Shown in pieces: positions 34,757 through 43,470 of a stretch of 64,000 nt of DNA. Every line of letters starts with the position of its first letter. Within the stretch, counting starts at the first letter, position 1. The notes beneath the pieces were generated by a model. The model was not told the origin of the DNA. It did no database searches and saw only the letters and a list, made by a program, of their open reading frames with translations. The DNA is taken from assembly GCF_029960785.1 (NCBI RefSeq), contig NZ_JASBQE010000025.1, positions 1-64,000 on the forward strand, given 5' to 3'. Both the position numbers and the translations under genes were made by a program. The DNA comes from Polyangium sp. 15x6. Its GTDB lineage: Bacteria > Myxococcota_A > Polyangia > Polyangiales > Polyangiaceae.

Positions 34757-35883
34757 TGACCCGCGATTTCCACCCGAGCCCTCCCACCGTCGGCCTCGAG
34801 CTCGAATGGCAGCTCGTCCATCGAGAGACGCTCGATCTGCACGATGGCATCCTCCCGCTGATCGGGCTCCTCCCTCCCGATCCCCTCGTCAAACCCGAAG
34901 CAATCGAGCCCTGCGTGGAGGTCGTCACGGACCCGATGGCGTCCACGGCGCTCCTACGCGGCGCCCTGGTCGATAGAGTTTCCCGTGTTTCGAACGCCGC
35001 GGCGCAGCTCGGCATGGCCCTCGTCGGCGCTGGGACGCACCCCTTCTGCGAGCGGCTCGTCCCCATCACGCCGCTGCCGCGGTATCTCGCCATGCAGCGC
35101 ACGAACGGGTATCTGGCGACTATGCAGATCGTCTATGCGCTGCATGTCCACGTGGGCATGCCCTCGGGGGAGGTCGCGATACGCGTGATGGCTCGGGTCC
35201 GCGCCGTCTTGCCCGTCCTGCTCGCGCTCTCGGCCTCGTCGCCCGCGTATCGCGGCAGGGACACCTCGTTCGCCGCGTTCCGGCGCTGCCTGCTCGCGCC
35301 CACGCGGAGCGCTGGGATTGCCCCCACATTCGACGACTGGGCGGCTTTCTTGCATTTCGTGGACGTGGCCGAGCGGGCCGCGATGTTCGAATCGTACCGG
35401 GACATGCACTGGGACCTGCGCCCGCGGCCCGATCTCGGCACGATCGAGGTGCGTATCATGGATGCACAGCCCACCGTCGCGGACGCGCTCTCGCTCGGCG
35501 CGCTCGTGCATTCATTGCTCGTGACCGTAATGGCCGACGGGGTGCCGGATTCGCGGCTGCCGCGGGCCGTACCCTGGTGGATCGAGAAGGAGAATTGTCA
35601 TCGCGCCTGCCGGGACGGGCTCGAGGCCGAGCTCGTCGTGGACGCGGAGGGCCATTCGCGACCCCTCCGCGGGGTCGCCGAGGATCTGTTCGCGCTCGTC
35701 TCGCCCCAGGCGCGTGTGCTGGGCGAGGCGGCGGATCTCGCGCACGCCGAGGGCTTCCTCTCGCGGGGTAATTCGAGCGCGCGGCAGCTCGAGCTGCTCC
35801 GGCGGACCGGATCGATGAAGGCCGTCACGCGAGCGCTCGCGGACGAGCTCCTCGGGGAGCTCGCACATCAGGCGGGTGCGTAG
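34753..35883 (+). CDS. Carboxylate-amine ligase, YbdK/glutamate-cysteine ligase 2 family
   Basis: A 376-residue ATP-dependent ligase of the GCS2/YbdK family. VGLELEWQLVHRE near 14-26 is the N-terminal ATP/Mg motif, AIEPCVEVVTDPM near 46-58 the second conserved block, LHVHVGMPSGE near 131-141 the central motif, and DLRPRPDLGTIEVRIMDAQPT near 218-238 the late motif. The family forms a gamma-glutamyl or related amide bond; YbdK itself is a weak glutamate-cysteine ligase. Coupled by ATGA overlap to the M20 amidohydrolase. A proline racemase 5' relic follows its stop codon directly. Confidence 0.85.
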   Translation: MMTRDFHPSPPTVGLELEWQLVHRETLDLHDGILPLIGLLPPDPLVKPEAIEPCVEVVTDPMASTALLRGALVDRVSRVSNAAAQLGMALVGAGTHPFCERLVPITPLPRYLAMQRTNGYLATMQIVYALHVHVGMPSGEVAIRVMARVRAVLPVLLALSASSPAYRGRDTSFAAFRRCLLAPTRSAGIAPTFDDWAAFLHFVDVAERAAMFESYRDMHWDLRPRPDLGTIEVRIMDAQPTVADALSLGALVHSLLVTVMADGVPDSRLPRAVPWWIEKENCHRACRDGLEAELVVDAEGHSRPLRGVAEDLFALVSPQARVLGEAADLAHAEGFLSRGNSSARQLELLRRTGSMKAVTRALADELLGELAHQAGA

Positions 35884-35946
35884 GTGAGGTTTGTACACGT
35901 GATATCGGCGATCGATTCGCACACGGGAGGAGAGCCCACTCGCATT
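35884..35946 (+). pseudogene. 5' remnant of a proline racemase gene
   Basis: Starting at a GTG right after the ligase stop codon, 21 codons read as the N-terminus of proline racemase (HVISAIDSHTGGEPTRI), the same as the intact gene at 39006. Homology ends abruptly near 35946 and the frame then runs into sequence antisense to an amino acid permease. It is a truncated copy, formerly the third gene of the M20-ligase operon. Confidence 0.8.
35895..35930 (+). repeat. 36-bp direct repeat (other copy at 39020-39055)
   Basis: The 36 bases from 35895 are identical, in the same orientation, to 39020-39055 at the start of the intact proline racemase gene. Both copies encode VISAIDSHTGG in racemase frame. 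The repeats bracket a block of about 3.1 kb containing the two minus-strand APC permease genes. Confidence 0.9.
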
Positions 35947-36003
35947 GAAAATCGATATGCCTGTTGCCGAAGCCCTCGGTCAATGGACATGCGCCCTTCT
36001 CGT

Positions 36004-37356
36004 TTAGTCCACCGGTTGGACGTCGAGTTTGCCGCGGATGCGCTGTACGGCGTAGACGACGAGCGCAACGAGCCCGAGCGTGGCCGCGGCGCGCAGTGCG
36101 GTCGTGTCTTGTCTCATGAGCAGGCCTGCGCAGGACAAGAATCCGAGTACGGGAATGGCCAGCGGCACGGGAAAGGCGGCGGGCGGAGCAGTTGGGTTGC
36201 GTTTGACGCGAATCAACGCGAGGTGCAACAGAATGAACACCACGAGCAGGAACGTCGAGGTGCCGGATGCCAGGGTCTTGATGTCGCGGAAACACAGCAG
36301 CAAGACGATGACGACCGTGACCGCGACCCCCACGCCGACGATGGGCGTGCGCCATGTGGGATGTATGTACGAAAAGAGCGGTGGCAAATACCCCGATCCT
36401 TTCCGTGACATGCCATAGAGGAGACGCGACGTCATCAGCAGATTGAGCAGCGCGGTGTTGAACGCGGCAAACACCGGAACCACGGTGTAAATCCACAGCG
36501 GGAATCCGGGGGCGGCTTTGCGCACGACGTCGATCAGAGGTGATTGGGATTCGGCGAGGGCTGCCGGCGTCACCACGGACACGGCCACCAGCGCGACGAG
36601 ACAGTAGATCAGGATCGTGCCGGCGACGGAAAGACCGATGGCGAGGGGGACGTTGCGCTCGGGATGGATGACTTCCTCGCTGAGGTTGGCGAGATCCTCG
36701 AATCCGATGAAGGCGTAGAACGCCAGGGATGCCCCCGACACGGCGAGCAGCGCGGCGGGCGTGCCCTGGTGTGGTGCTGCGGCCGCGGCGAAATCGAGGT
36801 AACTCACGGAGCCGAGGAACCGCGCGCCGAGGAGGATGACCAAGAGAAGCCCAGAAAATTCGATGACGGTGCAGACGGCATTGGCGGCGGATGACAGCAC
36901 GATTCCGCGCATGGCGATGGCGCCGAGCAGGAACACGAACACGAACGGCACCAGATAATCTCGCGCCACGGGCGGGGCGCCGGGGAGCAATGCCAGCGCA
37001 TAGTTGCCAATGATACGAGCGCCGGTCGCCGTCGAAAAGACCCCCGATAGCCCCACGAAGAAGATTGTGAAAAATGTCACGAACGTATTGCGGTGAATCA
37101 CGTGACAGAAATGGGCGGCGCCGCCGGCCTTGGGATAACGCGAGGTGAGCTCGGCGTAGGTGAGACCGGTGAGGCCCGCGGTGATTCCAGCAATGACGCA
37201 CGACACCCAGGCTGCCGTGCCGGTCATACCAGCGATGCGGCCGACGAGCCCATAAACGCCGGTGCCCAGGATATCGCCGATACCGAAGATGGTGATGGAG
37301 GCGAGGCCGAGCGCGCGCCTGAGCCCCTGCGGTTCTTGGTCGGGTGACGTGGTCAG
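36004..37356 (-). CDS. APC-family amino acid permease, probable CTG start
   Basis: A membrane permease of about 450 residues with 12 predicted helices. The family's first helix (LASITIFGIGDILGTGVYGL) lies upstream of the first ATG (37227), so the true N-terminus must be further out. No in-frame ATG, GTG or TTG exists before the upstream stop; the only sensible start is a CTG at 37356 preceded at the right distance by GAAGGAG. The FIGFEDLANLSEEV segment near the middle is the typical APC helix 6 region. The substrate is unknown; proline or another catabolised amino acid would suit the context. It may instead be a gene with a recently mutated start codon. Confidence 0.8.
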   Translation of the reverse strand: MTTSPDQEPQGLRRALGLASITIFGIGDILGTGVYGLVGRIAGMTGTAAWVSCVIAGITAGLTGLTYAELTSRYPKAGGAAHFCHVIHRNTFVTFFTIFFVGLSGVFSTATGARIIGNYALALLPGAPPVARDYLVPFVFVFLLGAIAMRGIVLSSAANAVCTVIEFSGLLLVILLGARFLGSVSYLDFAAAAAPHQGTPAALLAVSGASLAFYAFIGFEDLANLSEEVIHPERNVPLAIGLSVAGTILIYCLVALVAVSVVTPAALAESQSPLIDVVRKAAPGFPLWIYTVVPVFAAFNTALLNLLMTSRLLYGMSRKGSGYLPPLFSYIHPTWRTPIVGVGVAVTVVIVLLLCFRDIKTLASGTSTFLLVVFILLHLALIRVKRNPTAPPAAFPVPLAIPVLGFLSCAGLLMRQDTTALRAAATLGLVALVVYAVQRIRGKLDVQPVD

Positions 37357-37496
37357 AGCTGCTCCTTCGGATATCCGGGCCGGTGAGCGTCACGCGGAGT
37401 TTCCCCTCCGTACGTCCACGCAGTGGCACGAGGAGAACGCGGCTCGGTCCAGACGCAGGGATAGCATATCGAACGAGCCTCGGCGCGCATCCCGCG

Positions 37497-38912
37497 TCAT
37501 TTCGCCGCGACGGCCCTCCAGGCGAAGTACACGGGCACGCCGAGCGCGACGATCACGAGTCCTGGCCACGTGTATCCCGGCTTCTCGAGCAGCAGATCCA
37601 CGCAGATCAGGGCCGTGAGCAGGACGTGAAGCGCGGGCAGCCAGGGATACCCCACGACCTTCACGGGCCGATCGACGTGGGGCCGCTTGATCCGGAGGGC
37701 GAAGAGGCCCACCGTGGTGAGCATGTAAAAGAGCAGCGTGGCAAAGATGACGTAATCGAGGAGCTGCGAATACGTCCCCGACAGGCAGAGCACGCTGGTC
37801 CAGACGGCCTGGACGACGAGCGCCACGGCCGGGGTACGATGACGCGGGTGGAGGACGCCGGCGGCCTTGAAGAAGAGCTCGTCGTGGGCCATCGCGTAGT
37901 AGACCCGCGCCCCCGCGAGGATCATTCCATTGGCGCAGCCGAGGGTGGAAATCATGATCCCGGCAGCCATGACCGAGGCCCCGACCGCGCCGAGGATCGC
38001 ATCGAACACCGCCGTACCCACGCGATCCTGGGGAGCGTGGGCGATCGCCTCCCCGGGCAGGACGGATAGATAAGCCAGGTTCGCGGCCAGATACAGGATC
38101 GTCACCACGACGACGCCGGAGGCCATTGCGAAGGGGAGATCGCGCTTCGGGTTCGTGAGCTCGTCGGCCGCGAAGCCCACGTTGTTCCAGGCGTCCATCG
38201 AAAACAAGGCGCCCACCATCGCGGCCCCGAGGACCGGCAGATGCGCGAGCGCGAGCCCACCCTCCGGCCAGAACGCCTCGCCGAAGTTGGCCCCGATGGC
38301 CTCGGCATTCCGCCCGATGCCGATCCCCACCCCGATGAGGCCGACGAGCAGCGCGATTTTGATGAGGGTGAGCGAGCTCTGGAGGAACGCCGCGATCTTC
38401 ACGCCGCGCACGTTGATCCAGGTGAGTATCGCCACGACGACGATTGCGAGCGCGCGCTGGGGAGAGAGCCCGATCTCGACGGGACCGCTCGGGAGCACGA
38501 GGGTGAGCCCGAAGGACACGTCGGGGGAGAGCGCAGGCACGAACACGGCGGAGAAGCGGGCGAACGCCACCGCGACGGCGGCGATCGTGCCCGTCTGGAT
38601 GATCATGAACAGCGTCCACCCATAGAGATAACCGAAGAGCGGGGAGATCCCTTCGCGCAGATAGACATACTGCCCGCCCGCCCGCGAAAACATGGCCGCG
38701 AGCTCGCCTTGCGTGAGCGCGCCGAAGATGGTGACGAGGCCGGCGGAGATCCAGACGAGCAGGAGCAGGCCGGGGGCGCGCACCAGGCGAAGGATGTCGG
38801 CAGAGACGATGAAGATGCCCGAGCCAATCATCGAGCCAGCGACGAGCGCCGCGGCGTCGAACCGCGAGAGCGCCTTCACGAACCCGATCTCGGCCCTTTG
38901 TGTCGCCGGCAT
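37497..38912 (-). CDS. APC-family amino acid permease
   Basis: A 471-residue permease with 12 predicted transmembrane helices. Helix 1 holds GSMIGSGIFIVSADI, the unwound substrate-binding G-S/A-G motif of APC transporters; helix 6 contains FSMDAWNNVGFAADEL. It resembles the LAT-like/YfnA group that imports neutral or cationic amino acids, with exchange or proton symport. It is divergent from the proline racemase gene (93-bp gap), so import of a racemase substrate such as proline or hydroxyproline is an attractive but unproved guess. The permease genes lie in tandem with a 140-bp gap. Confidence 0.87.
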   Translation of the reverse strand: MPATQRAEIGFVKALSRFDAAALVAGSMIGSGIFIVSADILRLVRAPGLLLLVWISAGLVTIFGALTQGELAAMFSRAGGQYVYLREGISPLFGYLYGWTLFMIIQTGTIAAVAVAFARFSAVFVPALSPDVSFGLTLVLPSGPVEIGLSPQRALAIVVVAILTWINVRGVKIAAFLQSSLTLIKIALLVGLIGVGIGIGRNAEAIGANFGEAFWPEGGLALAHLPVLGAAMVGALFSMDAWNNVGFAADELTNPKRDLPFAMASGVVVVTILYLAANLAYLSVLPGEAIAHAPQDRVGTAVFDAILGAVGASVMAAGIMISTLGCANGMILAGARVYYAMAHDELFFKAAGVLHPRHRTPAVALVVQAVWTSVLCLSGTYSQLLDYVIFATLLFYMLTTVGLFALRIKRPHVDRPVKVVGYPWLPALHVLLTALICVDLLLEKPGYTWPGLVIVALGVPVYFAWRAVAAK

Positions 38913-39005
38913 TCGTGGAGACCTCCGAGCAAGCCGGAGAGGCGATCTTCGGGAGGGTCGCCCGGCTCTTGCAAGAAGTGGAGGCGTCGAGGAGCCGACC
39001 GACGA

Positions 39006-40019
39006 ATGGCGAGATTTTCACACGTGATATCGGCGATCGATTCGCACACGGGAGGCGAGCCCACCCGGATTGTCCTGAGCGGCCTGCCGCATCTCCCCGG
39101 GGGCACGATGGCCGCGAAGAAGCGGCACATGGAGGAGCACCTGGACCACTTCCGCACGCTGCTCATGCGCGAACCCAGGGGGCATCACGACATGTTCGGG
39201 GCCATCCTCACGCCGCCCGTTGGCGAGCACAGCCATCATGGCCTCCTGTTCATGGATCACGCGGGCTACCTCGACATGTGTGGTCACGGCGTGATCGGCG
39301 TTGCTACGGTCCTCATCGAGCTTGGCATGATCGCGGCCACGGAGCCGGAGACCGTGGTGGTTTTCGACACGCCTGCCGGCGTGGTCGAAGGTCACGCCAG
39401 GGTCGAGGCGGGGCGCGTGGTCGAGGTCGCCGTCGCCAATGTCCCCTCGTTCGTCTACGAAAGGCAGGTCGAGCTCACCTTGCCCGGCGTGGGCGTCATC
39501 GACGTCGACGTCTCCTTCGGGGGGAACTTCTTTGCCATGGTCGACGCGAGCAAGCTCGGCGTGCCGATCCACCGCGACCACATCCCTCGGCTCATCGAGC
39601 TCGGGATGATGGTGAAGGACGCCGTCAACGAGAAAGTGAAGGTCCAGCACCCCGCGAAGCCAGACATCGACCGCGTCGAGCTGACCGAGATCTACGAACG
39701 ACCCGAGCCGACCACCCCATTCTCCAGGAGCATGGTGGTGTTCGGACGAGGTCAACTGGATCGTTGCCCGTGCGGCACCGGCCTCTCGGCGCTCATGGCC
39801 ACCCTGCATGATCGCGGGGAGCTGCCGCTCGGGGTCGAGCTCGTCGACGAGGGCATCATCGGCACTCGCTTCAAGGGAAGGCTCACCCGAGAGCTCCAGG
39901 TGGGCGGCTCCCGCGCGGTCCGGCCGATCCTCGTCGGAAGGGCCTACGTGACGGGCATCCAGCAGTTCGTGGTCGATCCGGATGATCCCCTGAAATACGG
40001 GTTCGTCGTCGGGCGATGA
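39006..40019 (+). CDS. Proline racemase / hydroxyproline epimerase family
   Basis: A 337-residue cofactor-independent racemase. The two catalytic thiols are present: Cys92 in MCGHGVIG and Cys256 in PCGTGLSA, which separates true racemases/epimerases from the dehydratase branch that has Thr or Ser in place of a cysteine. The N-terminal HVISAIDSHTGGEPTRI is typical. It would interconvert L- and D-proline (or 4-hydroxyproline epimers) in the cytoplasm. The neighbouring D-proline reductase-like gene favours proline, since PrdF-type racemases supply D-proline to that enzyme. Its 3' end faces the nitrilase-family gene 21 bases away. The start region is duplicated at 35884. Confidence 0.9.
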   Translation: MARFSHVISAIDSHTGGEPTRIVLSGLPHLPGGTMAAKKRHMEEHLDHFRTLLMREPRGHHDMFGAILTPPVGEHSHHGLLFMDHAGYLDMCGHGVIGVATVLIELGMIAATEPETVVVFDTPAGVVEGHARVEAGRVVEVAVANVPSFVYERQVELTLPGVGVIDVDVSFGGNFFAMVDASKLGVPIHRDHIPRLIELGMMVKDAVNEKVKVQHPAKPDIDRVELTEIYERPEPTTPFSRSMVVFGRGQLDRCPCGTGLSALMATLHDRGELPLGVELVDEGIIGTRFKGRLTRELQVGGSRAVRPILVGRAYVTGIQQFVVDPDDPLKYGFVVGR

Positions 40020-40040
40020 GCGCGGCGACGCGGCGAACGG

Positions 40041-41105
40041 TCACTCAGGCTCTTCCGGATACACTCTCTCCTCCCCGGACGTCTGGTCCACGTACGTCCG
40101 CGCCGTGAGCTGGCCATAGAGATTCCAGCGGCGGTCGCGCATGTAGTGCGTGGCCGCCATCTTGTCCCCGATCATGGTCTCCGGGTGCGTGGGGCCATAA
40201 AAACCGGGCACACAGTCGGCGATCATCAGCATTTGATCATTCCAGCCGCAACAAGCCTCGTCGGGCCTTCCTTTCGGCAGGCAGATCTCGGGAAGCAGGT
40301 AATGACCATGAGGGTCGACCAGGCAACTGTTGCCGAGATAGCAACCCACGATCCGACCGTCCTGGGTCTCGAGCCCCTTCCGGTTGCTGTAGGCACAAAA
40401 AATCTCGTTCTGGTATGCGTTGGCGCGAATCAAGAAGTCGATATTGGGATAAGCCGTCCTGGTCCTCTCTCCGGTCCGCAGCATGGTAAACTCATCGGCC
40501 GCCGTGGGGATGACCACGAGCTGGGCGCCCTTCAGAGCCAGGATGCGGCAAAGTTCGGGAAACTCCGCCTCGTAGCAGTTCAGAACGCCGACGCCGATAC
40601 CATGGACCCTGAATACCGTGAAAGCCTCGCCTTCCTCGGGATGAACATGGCCAAAGGACCAGCTATTGCGCTCGTCCCCACCCCAGAGGTGGGTCTTGCG
40701 ATAGTTCTTGAGCAGCCCGCCATCCGGTCCATGTACCACGATGCTGTCGTAGTATCGCCGCTCGCCGGCCACGGTGGCCGCTTCGGGATAGGGACAGATG
40801 ATGGCGAGCCCGTTCTCCTTGGCCGTGGCAGCCACCCGGTCCAGGATGCCTTCCCTCTGGATCGACTCGGCCATCTCGTGGGTCGCGGCTGCATCCGTCA
40901 CGTCGTACCCGGTCAGGAACAACTCGGGGAAGCTCAACAGATGGACACCGTATGTCCGAGCTCTCGCCGCGGCTTCGCGCAAGACCTCCAGGTTGCGCAT
41001 CACGGCTGCCATGTCGCCGGCCGTGCCATGCCCCTGATAGAGCCCCAGCCGCAGGTGGGGCACCTCGGGCGGTATGTTGTCGCTGATGAAGCTTTGAATG
41101 ATCAT
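40041..41105 (-). CDS. Carbon-nitrogen hydrolase (nitrilase superfamily)
   Basis: A 354-residue amidase/nitrilase-fold enzyme. The Glu-Lys-Cys triad is complete: Glu61 in SFPELFLTGY, Lys137 in RKTHLWG and Cys177 in LNCYEAEFPE. It is longer than usual at the C-terminus (RVYPEEPE tail). The family hydrolyses amides, nitriles or carbamoyl groups. It is the last gene of the gcvPA-gcvPB-prdAB operon (27-base gap from prdAB), so it may act on a metabolite of proline or glycine breakdown, for example a 5-aminovalerate derivative; that substrate is a guess. Confidence 0.85.
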   Translation of the reverse strand: MIIQSFISDNIPPEVPHLRLGLYQGHGTAGDMAAVMRNLEVLREAAARARTYGVHLLSFPELFLTGYDVTDAAATHEMAESIQREGILDRVAATAKENGLAIICPYPEAATVAGERRYYDSIVVHGPDGGLLKNYRKTHLWGGDERNSWSFGHVHPEEGEAFTVFRVHGIGVGVLNCYEAEFPELCRILALKGAQLVVIPTAADEFTMLRTGERTRTAYPNIDFLIRANAYQNEIFCAYSNRKGLETQDGRIVGCYLGNSCLVDPHGHYLLPEICLPKGRPDEACCGWNDQMLMIADCVPGFYGPTHPETMIGDKMAATHYMRDRRWNLYGQLTARTYVDQTSGEERVYPEEPE

Positions 41106-41132
41106 GCGGGTGCTCCTGGTTCGTCAGCCGGC

Positions 41133-43445
41133 TCATGCGCTGCGCCGGTACTCGTACGGCAGCACCTTGGTCTGCCCGAAATGGGTCATCACCTCGACCG
41201 CGCGCAGCGTATCCTTGAGAATCGCCGTTTGCATCTCCACATTGCGGGGCTCGCCGGCGTTCGAGCCGATGGGGACGTGGGGCGCGGTGATGCGGGGCGC
41301 GCCCTGCTGCCTGGCAATCGGAGGCAACGCAGCAATGAGGATCGTGGAGATGCCCGCGGCCTCCACGGCGCGCTGTACGATGACCGCCGAGCGGTGGCAG
41401 GTGCCGCACCCGCCCGTGAAGACCGCGACGTCCACGCCCTCGTCCTTCAGGATCTTCGCAATGGTGGGTCCGCTCTCGTCGCGGAACCTGTCCACGTCGC
41501 CGCCGCCCCCCATGAATCCGATCAGCGTCGGCGCGACCTTGCCGATGAAGCCCTCGGCCTCGAGCTCGCGCAGGCGGTCGATCGGGAACATCGCGTTGAT
41601 GTCCCGGTTCACGTCGCTGTTGTCGAAGCCGCCATGGCTGACCATCAGCTCGGAGGACGGTGTCGTTCTCGCGATTTCGCGAAACGTGGGATCGCCGGAC
41701 AGGACGAACGGCTTCTGGGATTTCAGATGGACGCCGCCCGCCGTGCAAAGGGCCACGACGCACGCGGAAAGCGGCTTCATGAGGGGCGTCCAGACCGCAG
41801 GCGGCGTGATGGGAACGTAAATTTCGCTCCTCAGCCCTGTCGCTGTCGTGGGCTTCGTGGTTTCTCCTCGGTCGACGAGCCTCTGGTTTGCGTCGATGAC
41901 CGCCTGGGTCCACCTGGGGCTCGCAGGCTCGATCGGGATACCCGCCATCTTCGTCTTGAGCATCGACAAGGCGCGCCGCGCGTCTTCGGGGCACAAGGTG
42001 CATTCGCCGAGGGTCTCGCTCTCACGGCCCTCCGGATTCTTGTTGAGCTCGATCATCGCGTCCATGTATCGGTTGCCGACGACGAGCTGGCCCTGATGGG
42101 CAGAGAACGATGCGCCGACCACGCTGATTCCGCGCGCGCCGATTTGCTCGATGCTTTCGGCGAAATCGATATGGTTGTTGCCGAAGCCCTCGGTCGTGAG
42201 GATCACGCCGTCCACGCTGAGCGCTTCCACGAGCGCGCCGAGGCGCGCCGAGACGAATGTCTTTTCATCGTCGACCTGCGGGCTGCCGATGAAGACGACG
42301 CCCACGAGGTCGATCGCCCCGTCCTCCGCCATCAGGCGCAGCAGCGGCTCGCGAAAATAGTGGCGTGTGGTCTCCTTGGTCGCGGGGCCGACGCAGGTCA
42401 GCGCGTGGATGCCCCCATCGCGCACCTCGTTGGGGGAGAGCACGACCGGCACGTTGCCGAGGTCGACGTCCAGGCGGCCCCCCCTGGCGCCCGCGGGCTC
42501 GGCCGGCAGCAGCAATTTCTCGTGCATTGCGCCCTGGCCCATGATCTCCTTGACGAGCACGACGCGCGGCCTGCCGGGCTTCTTCATGTCGTGATGGGTC
42601 TTCACTCCAATGCAGCCCCTCGCGGGGGCTCTTTTTAGGGATTCGCGGATTTCTTGCATGATGACGTCGCACGCCTTGTGCGCCGCTTGAGGGCCACGGC
42701 GCTCCATGCCGATGCCGGCCTGGAGGACGACGTTGACGCGCACCATGAGGTCGCCGAAGTCCGGGCAGCCCGGGCGGCCAAAGCAGATCGTTTCGTCCAG
42801 ATATCCTTCGCAGGAGCCGAACTCGTGGAGCTGCATGCCATTTTCGTCCACGCCCGTGAGAATGAACACCAGGCCTTCCATCACGTGCGTCACGCCCTCG
42901 CCAAGCTTGCCCTCCACCTTCGTGGCGACCGGAATGACATCCATGATGGTATTGGTGAAGATGTGCCGACTGTCGGGCGTGACCACATCCATCTCCACCT
43001 TCTTGACGAGGAGATCGGCCATAGACGACTCCTCGCGCAGCGATTCGCGGATGGTCAGCTTCCCGTCCTCGAAGGAGGTCTTGCCCGCAATCTGTACCTG
43101 GCGGACGTCGTATATCCTGTGCCTGAGCGTGCGCAGGACCCGCTCCGACGGCGCGGTGGGCTCGAGGGGCGCCACGTGACACGCGGCGGAGGCGGGGGCG
43201 TCTTCGACGAGGGCCGGGGTCAGCGGAGTGAGGGCGTCCGTGGTCTCCTTGAGCGTCGCGCCGAGGACCTGGCCGATGGTCAGCGCGCCCGCGGGAATCG
43301 AAAGGAGGCCCGAGCCCTCGAGCTCGGGGAACATGGAGGGATCCTCCAGGTGTACGGCGCCGATGACTGCTCCCTTGGGCGTCCGACAGCAGAGGACGGC
43401 AGGGGCGTCCCTGTGGAGGTTCGCGGTTTTCATCGAAATGGACAT
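41133..43445 (-). CDS. Fused D-proline reductase PrdA-PrdB, Cys instead of Sec
   Basis: A 770-residue protein. Residues 1 to about 535 match the PrdA proprotein of D-proline reductase. Blocks FTNTIMDVIPVATKV (163-177), GEGVTH, VVLSPNE and RHYFREPL are present, and ALTCVGPATKE holds Cys351, the residue that in PrdA becomes the active-site pyruvoyl group when the chain is cut. Residues from about 538 match PrdB: SEIYVPITPPAVWTP, MVSHGGFDNSDVNRDIN and FTGGCGTCHRS. In clostridial PrdB the residue here (Cys680) is selenocysteine; in this gene it is a TGC codon (41406-41408). The known enzyme reduces D-proline to 5-aminovalerate in Stickland fermentation. No stop or frame change separates the halves. 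An electron-delivery PrdC is not in the window. Confidence 0.88.
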   Translation of the reverse strand: MSISMKTANLHRDAPAVLCCRTPKGAVIGAVHLEDPSMFPELEGSGLLSIPAGALTIGQVLGATLKETTDALTPLTPALVEDAPASAACHVAPLEPTAPSERVLRTLRHRIYDVRQVQIAGKTSFEDGKLTIRESLREESSMADLLVKKVEMDVVTPDSRHIFTNTIMDVIPVATKVEGKLGEGVTHVMEGLVFILTGVDENGMQLHEFGSCEGYLDETICFGRPGCPDFGDLMVRVNVVLQAGIGMERRGPQAAHKACDVIMQEIRESLKRAPARGCIGVKTHHDMKKPGRPRVVLVKEIMGQGAMHEKLLLPAEPAGARGGRLDVDLGNVPVVLSPNEVRDGGIHALTCVGPATKETTRHYFREPLLRLMAEDGAIDLVGVVFIGSPQVDDEKTFVSARLGALVEALSVDGVILTTEGFGNNHIDFAESIEQIGARGISVVGASFSAHQGQLVVGNRYMDAMIELNKNPEGRESETLGECTLCPEDARRALSMLKTKMAGIPIEPASPRWTQAVIDANQRLVDRGETTKPTTATGLRSEIYVPITPPAVWTPLMKPLSACVVALCTAGGVHLKSQKPFVLSGDPTFREIARTTPSSELMVSHGGFDNSDVNRDINAMFPIDRLRELEAEGFIGKVAPTLIGFMGGGGDVDRFRDESGPTIAKILKDEGVDVAVFTGGCGTCHRSAVIVQRAVEAAGISTILIAALPPIARQQGAPRITAPHVPIGSNAGEPRNVEMQTAILKDTLRAVEVMTHFGQTKVLPYEYRRSA

Positions 43446-43470
43446 GCGCCATTCTCTACTTTCTCGGGTA

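Noticed and set aside
41400-41410. Selenocysteine codon in the PrdB part
   Set aside because: The codon is TGC, not TGA, and the frame stays open. A selenium insertion signal is therefore not needed.
41133-43445. Possible sequencing frameshift creating the PrdA-PrdB fusion
   Set aside because: Both halves are in the same frame with a natural linker, no compensating indel is visible, and third-position GC bias is steady across the join. Resequencing would still be worthwhile.
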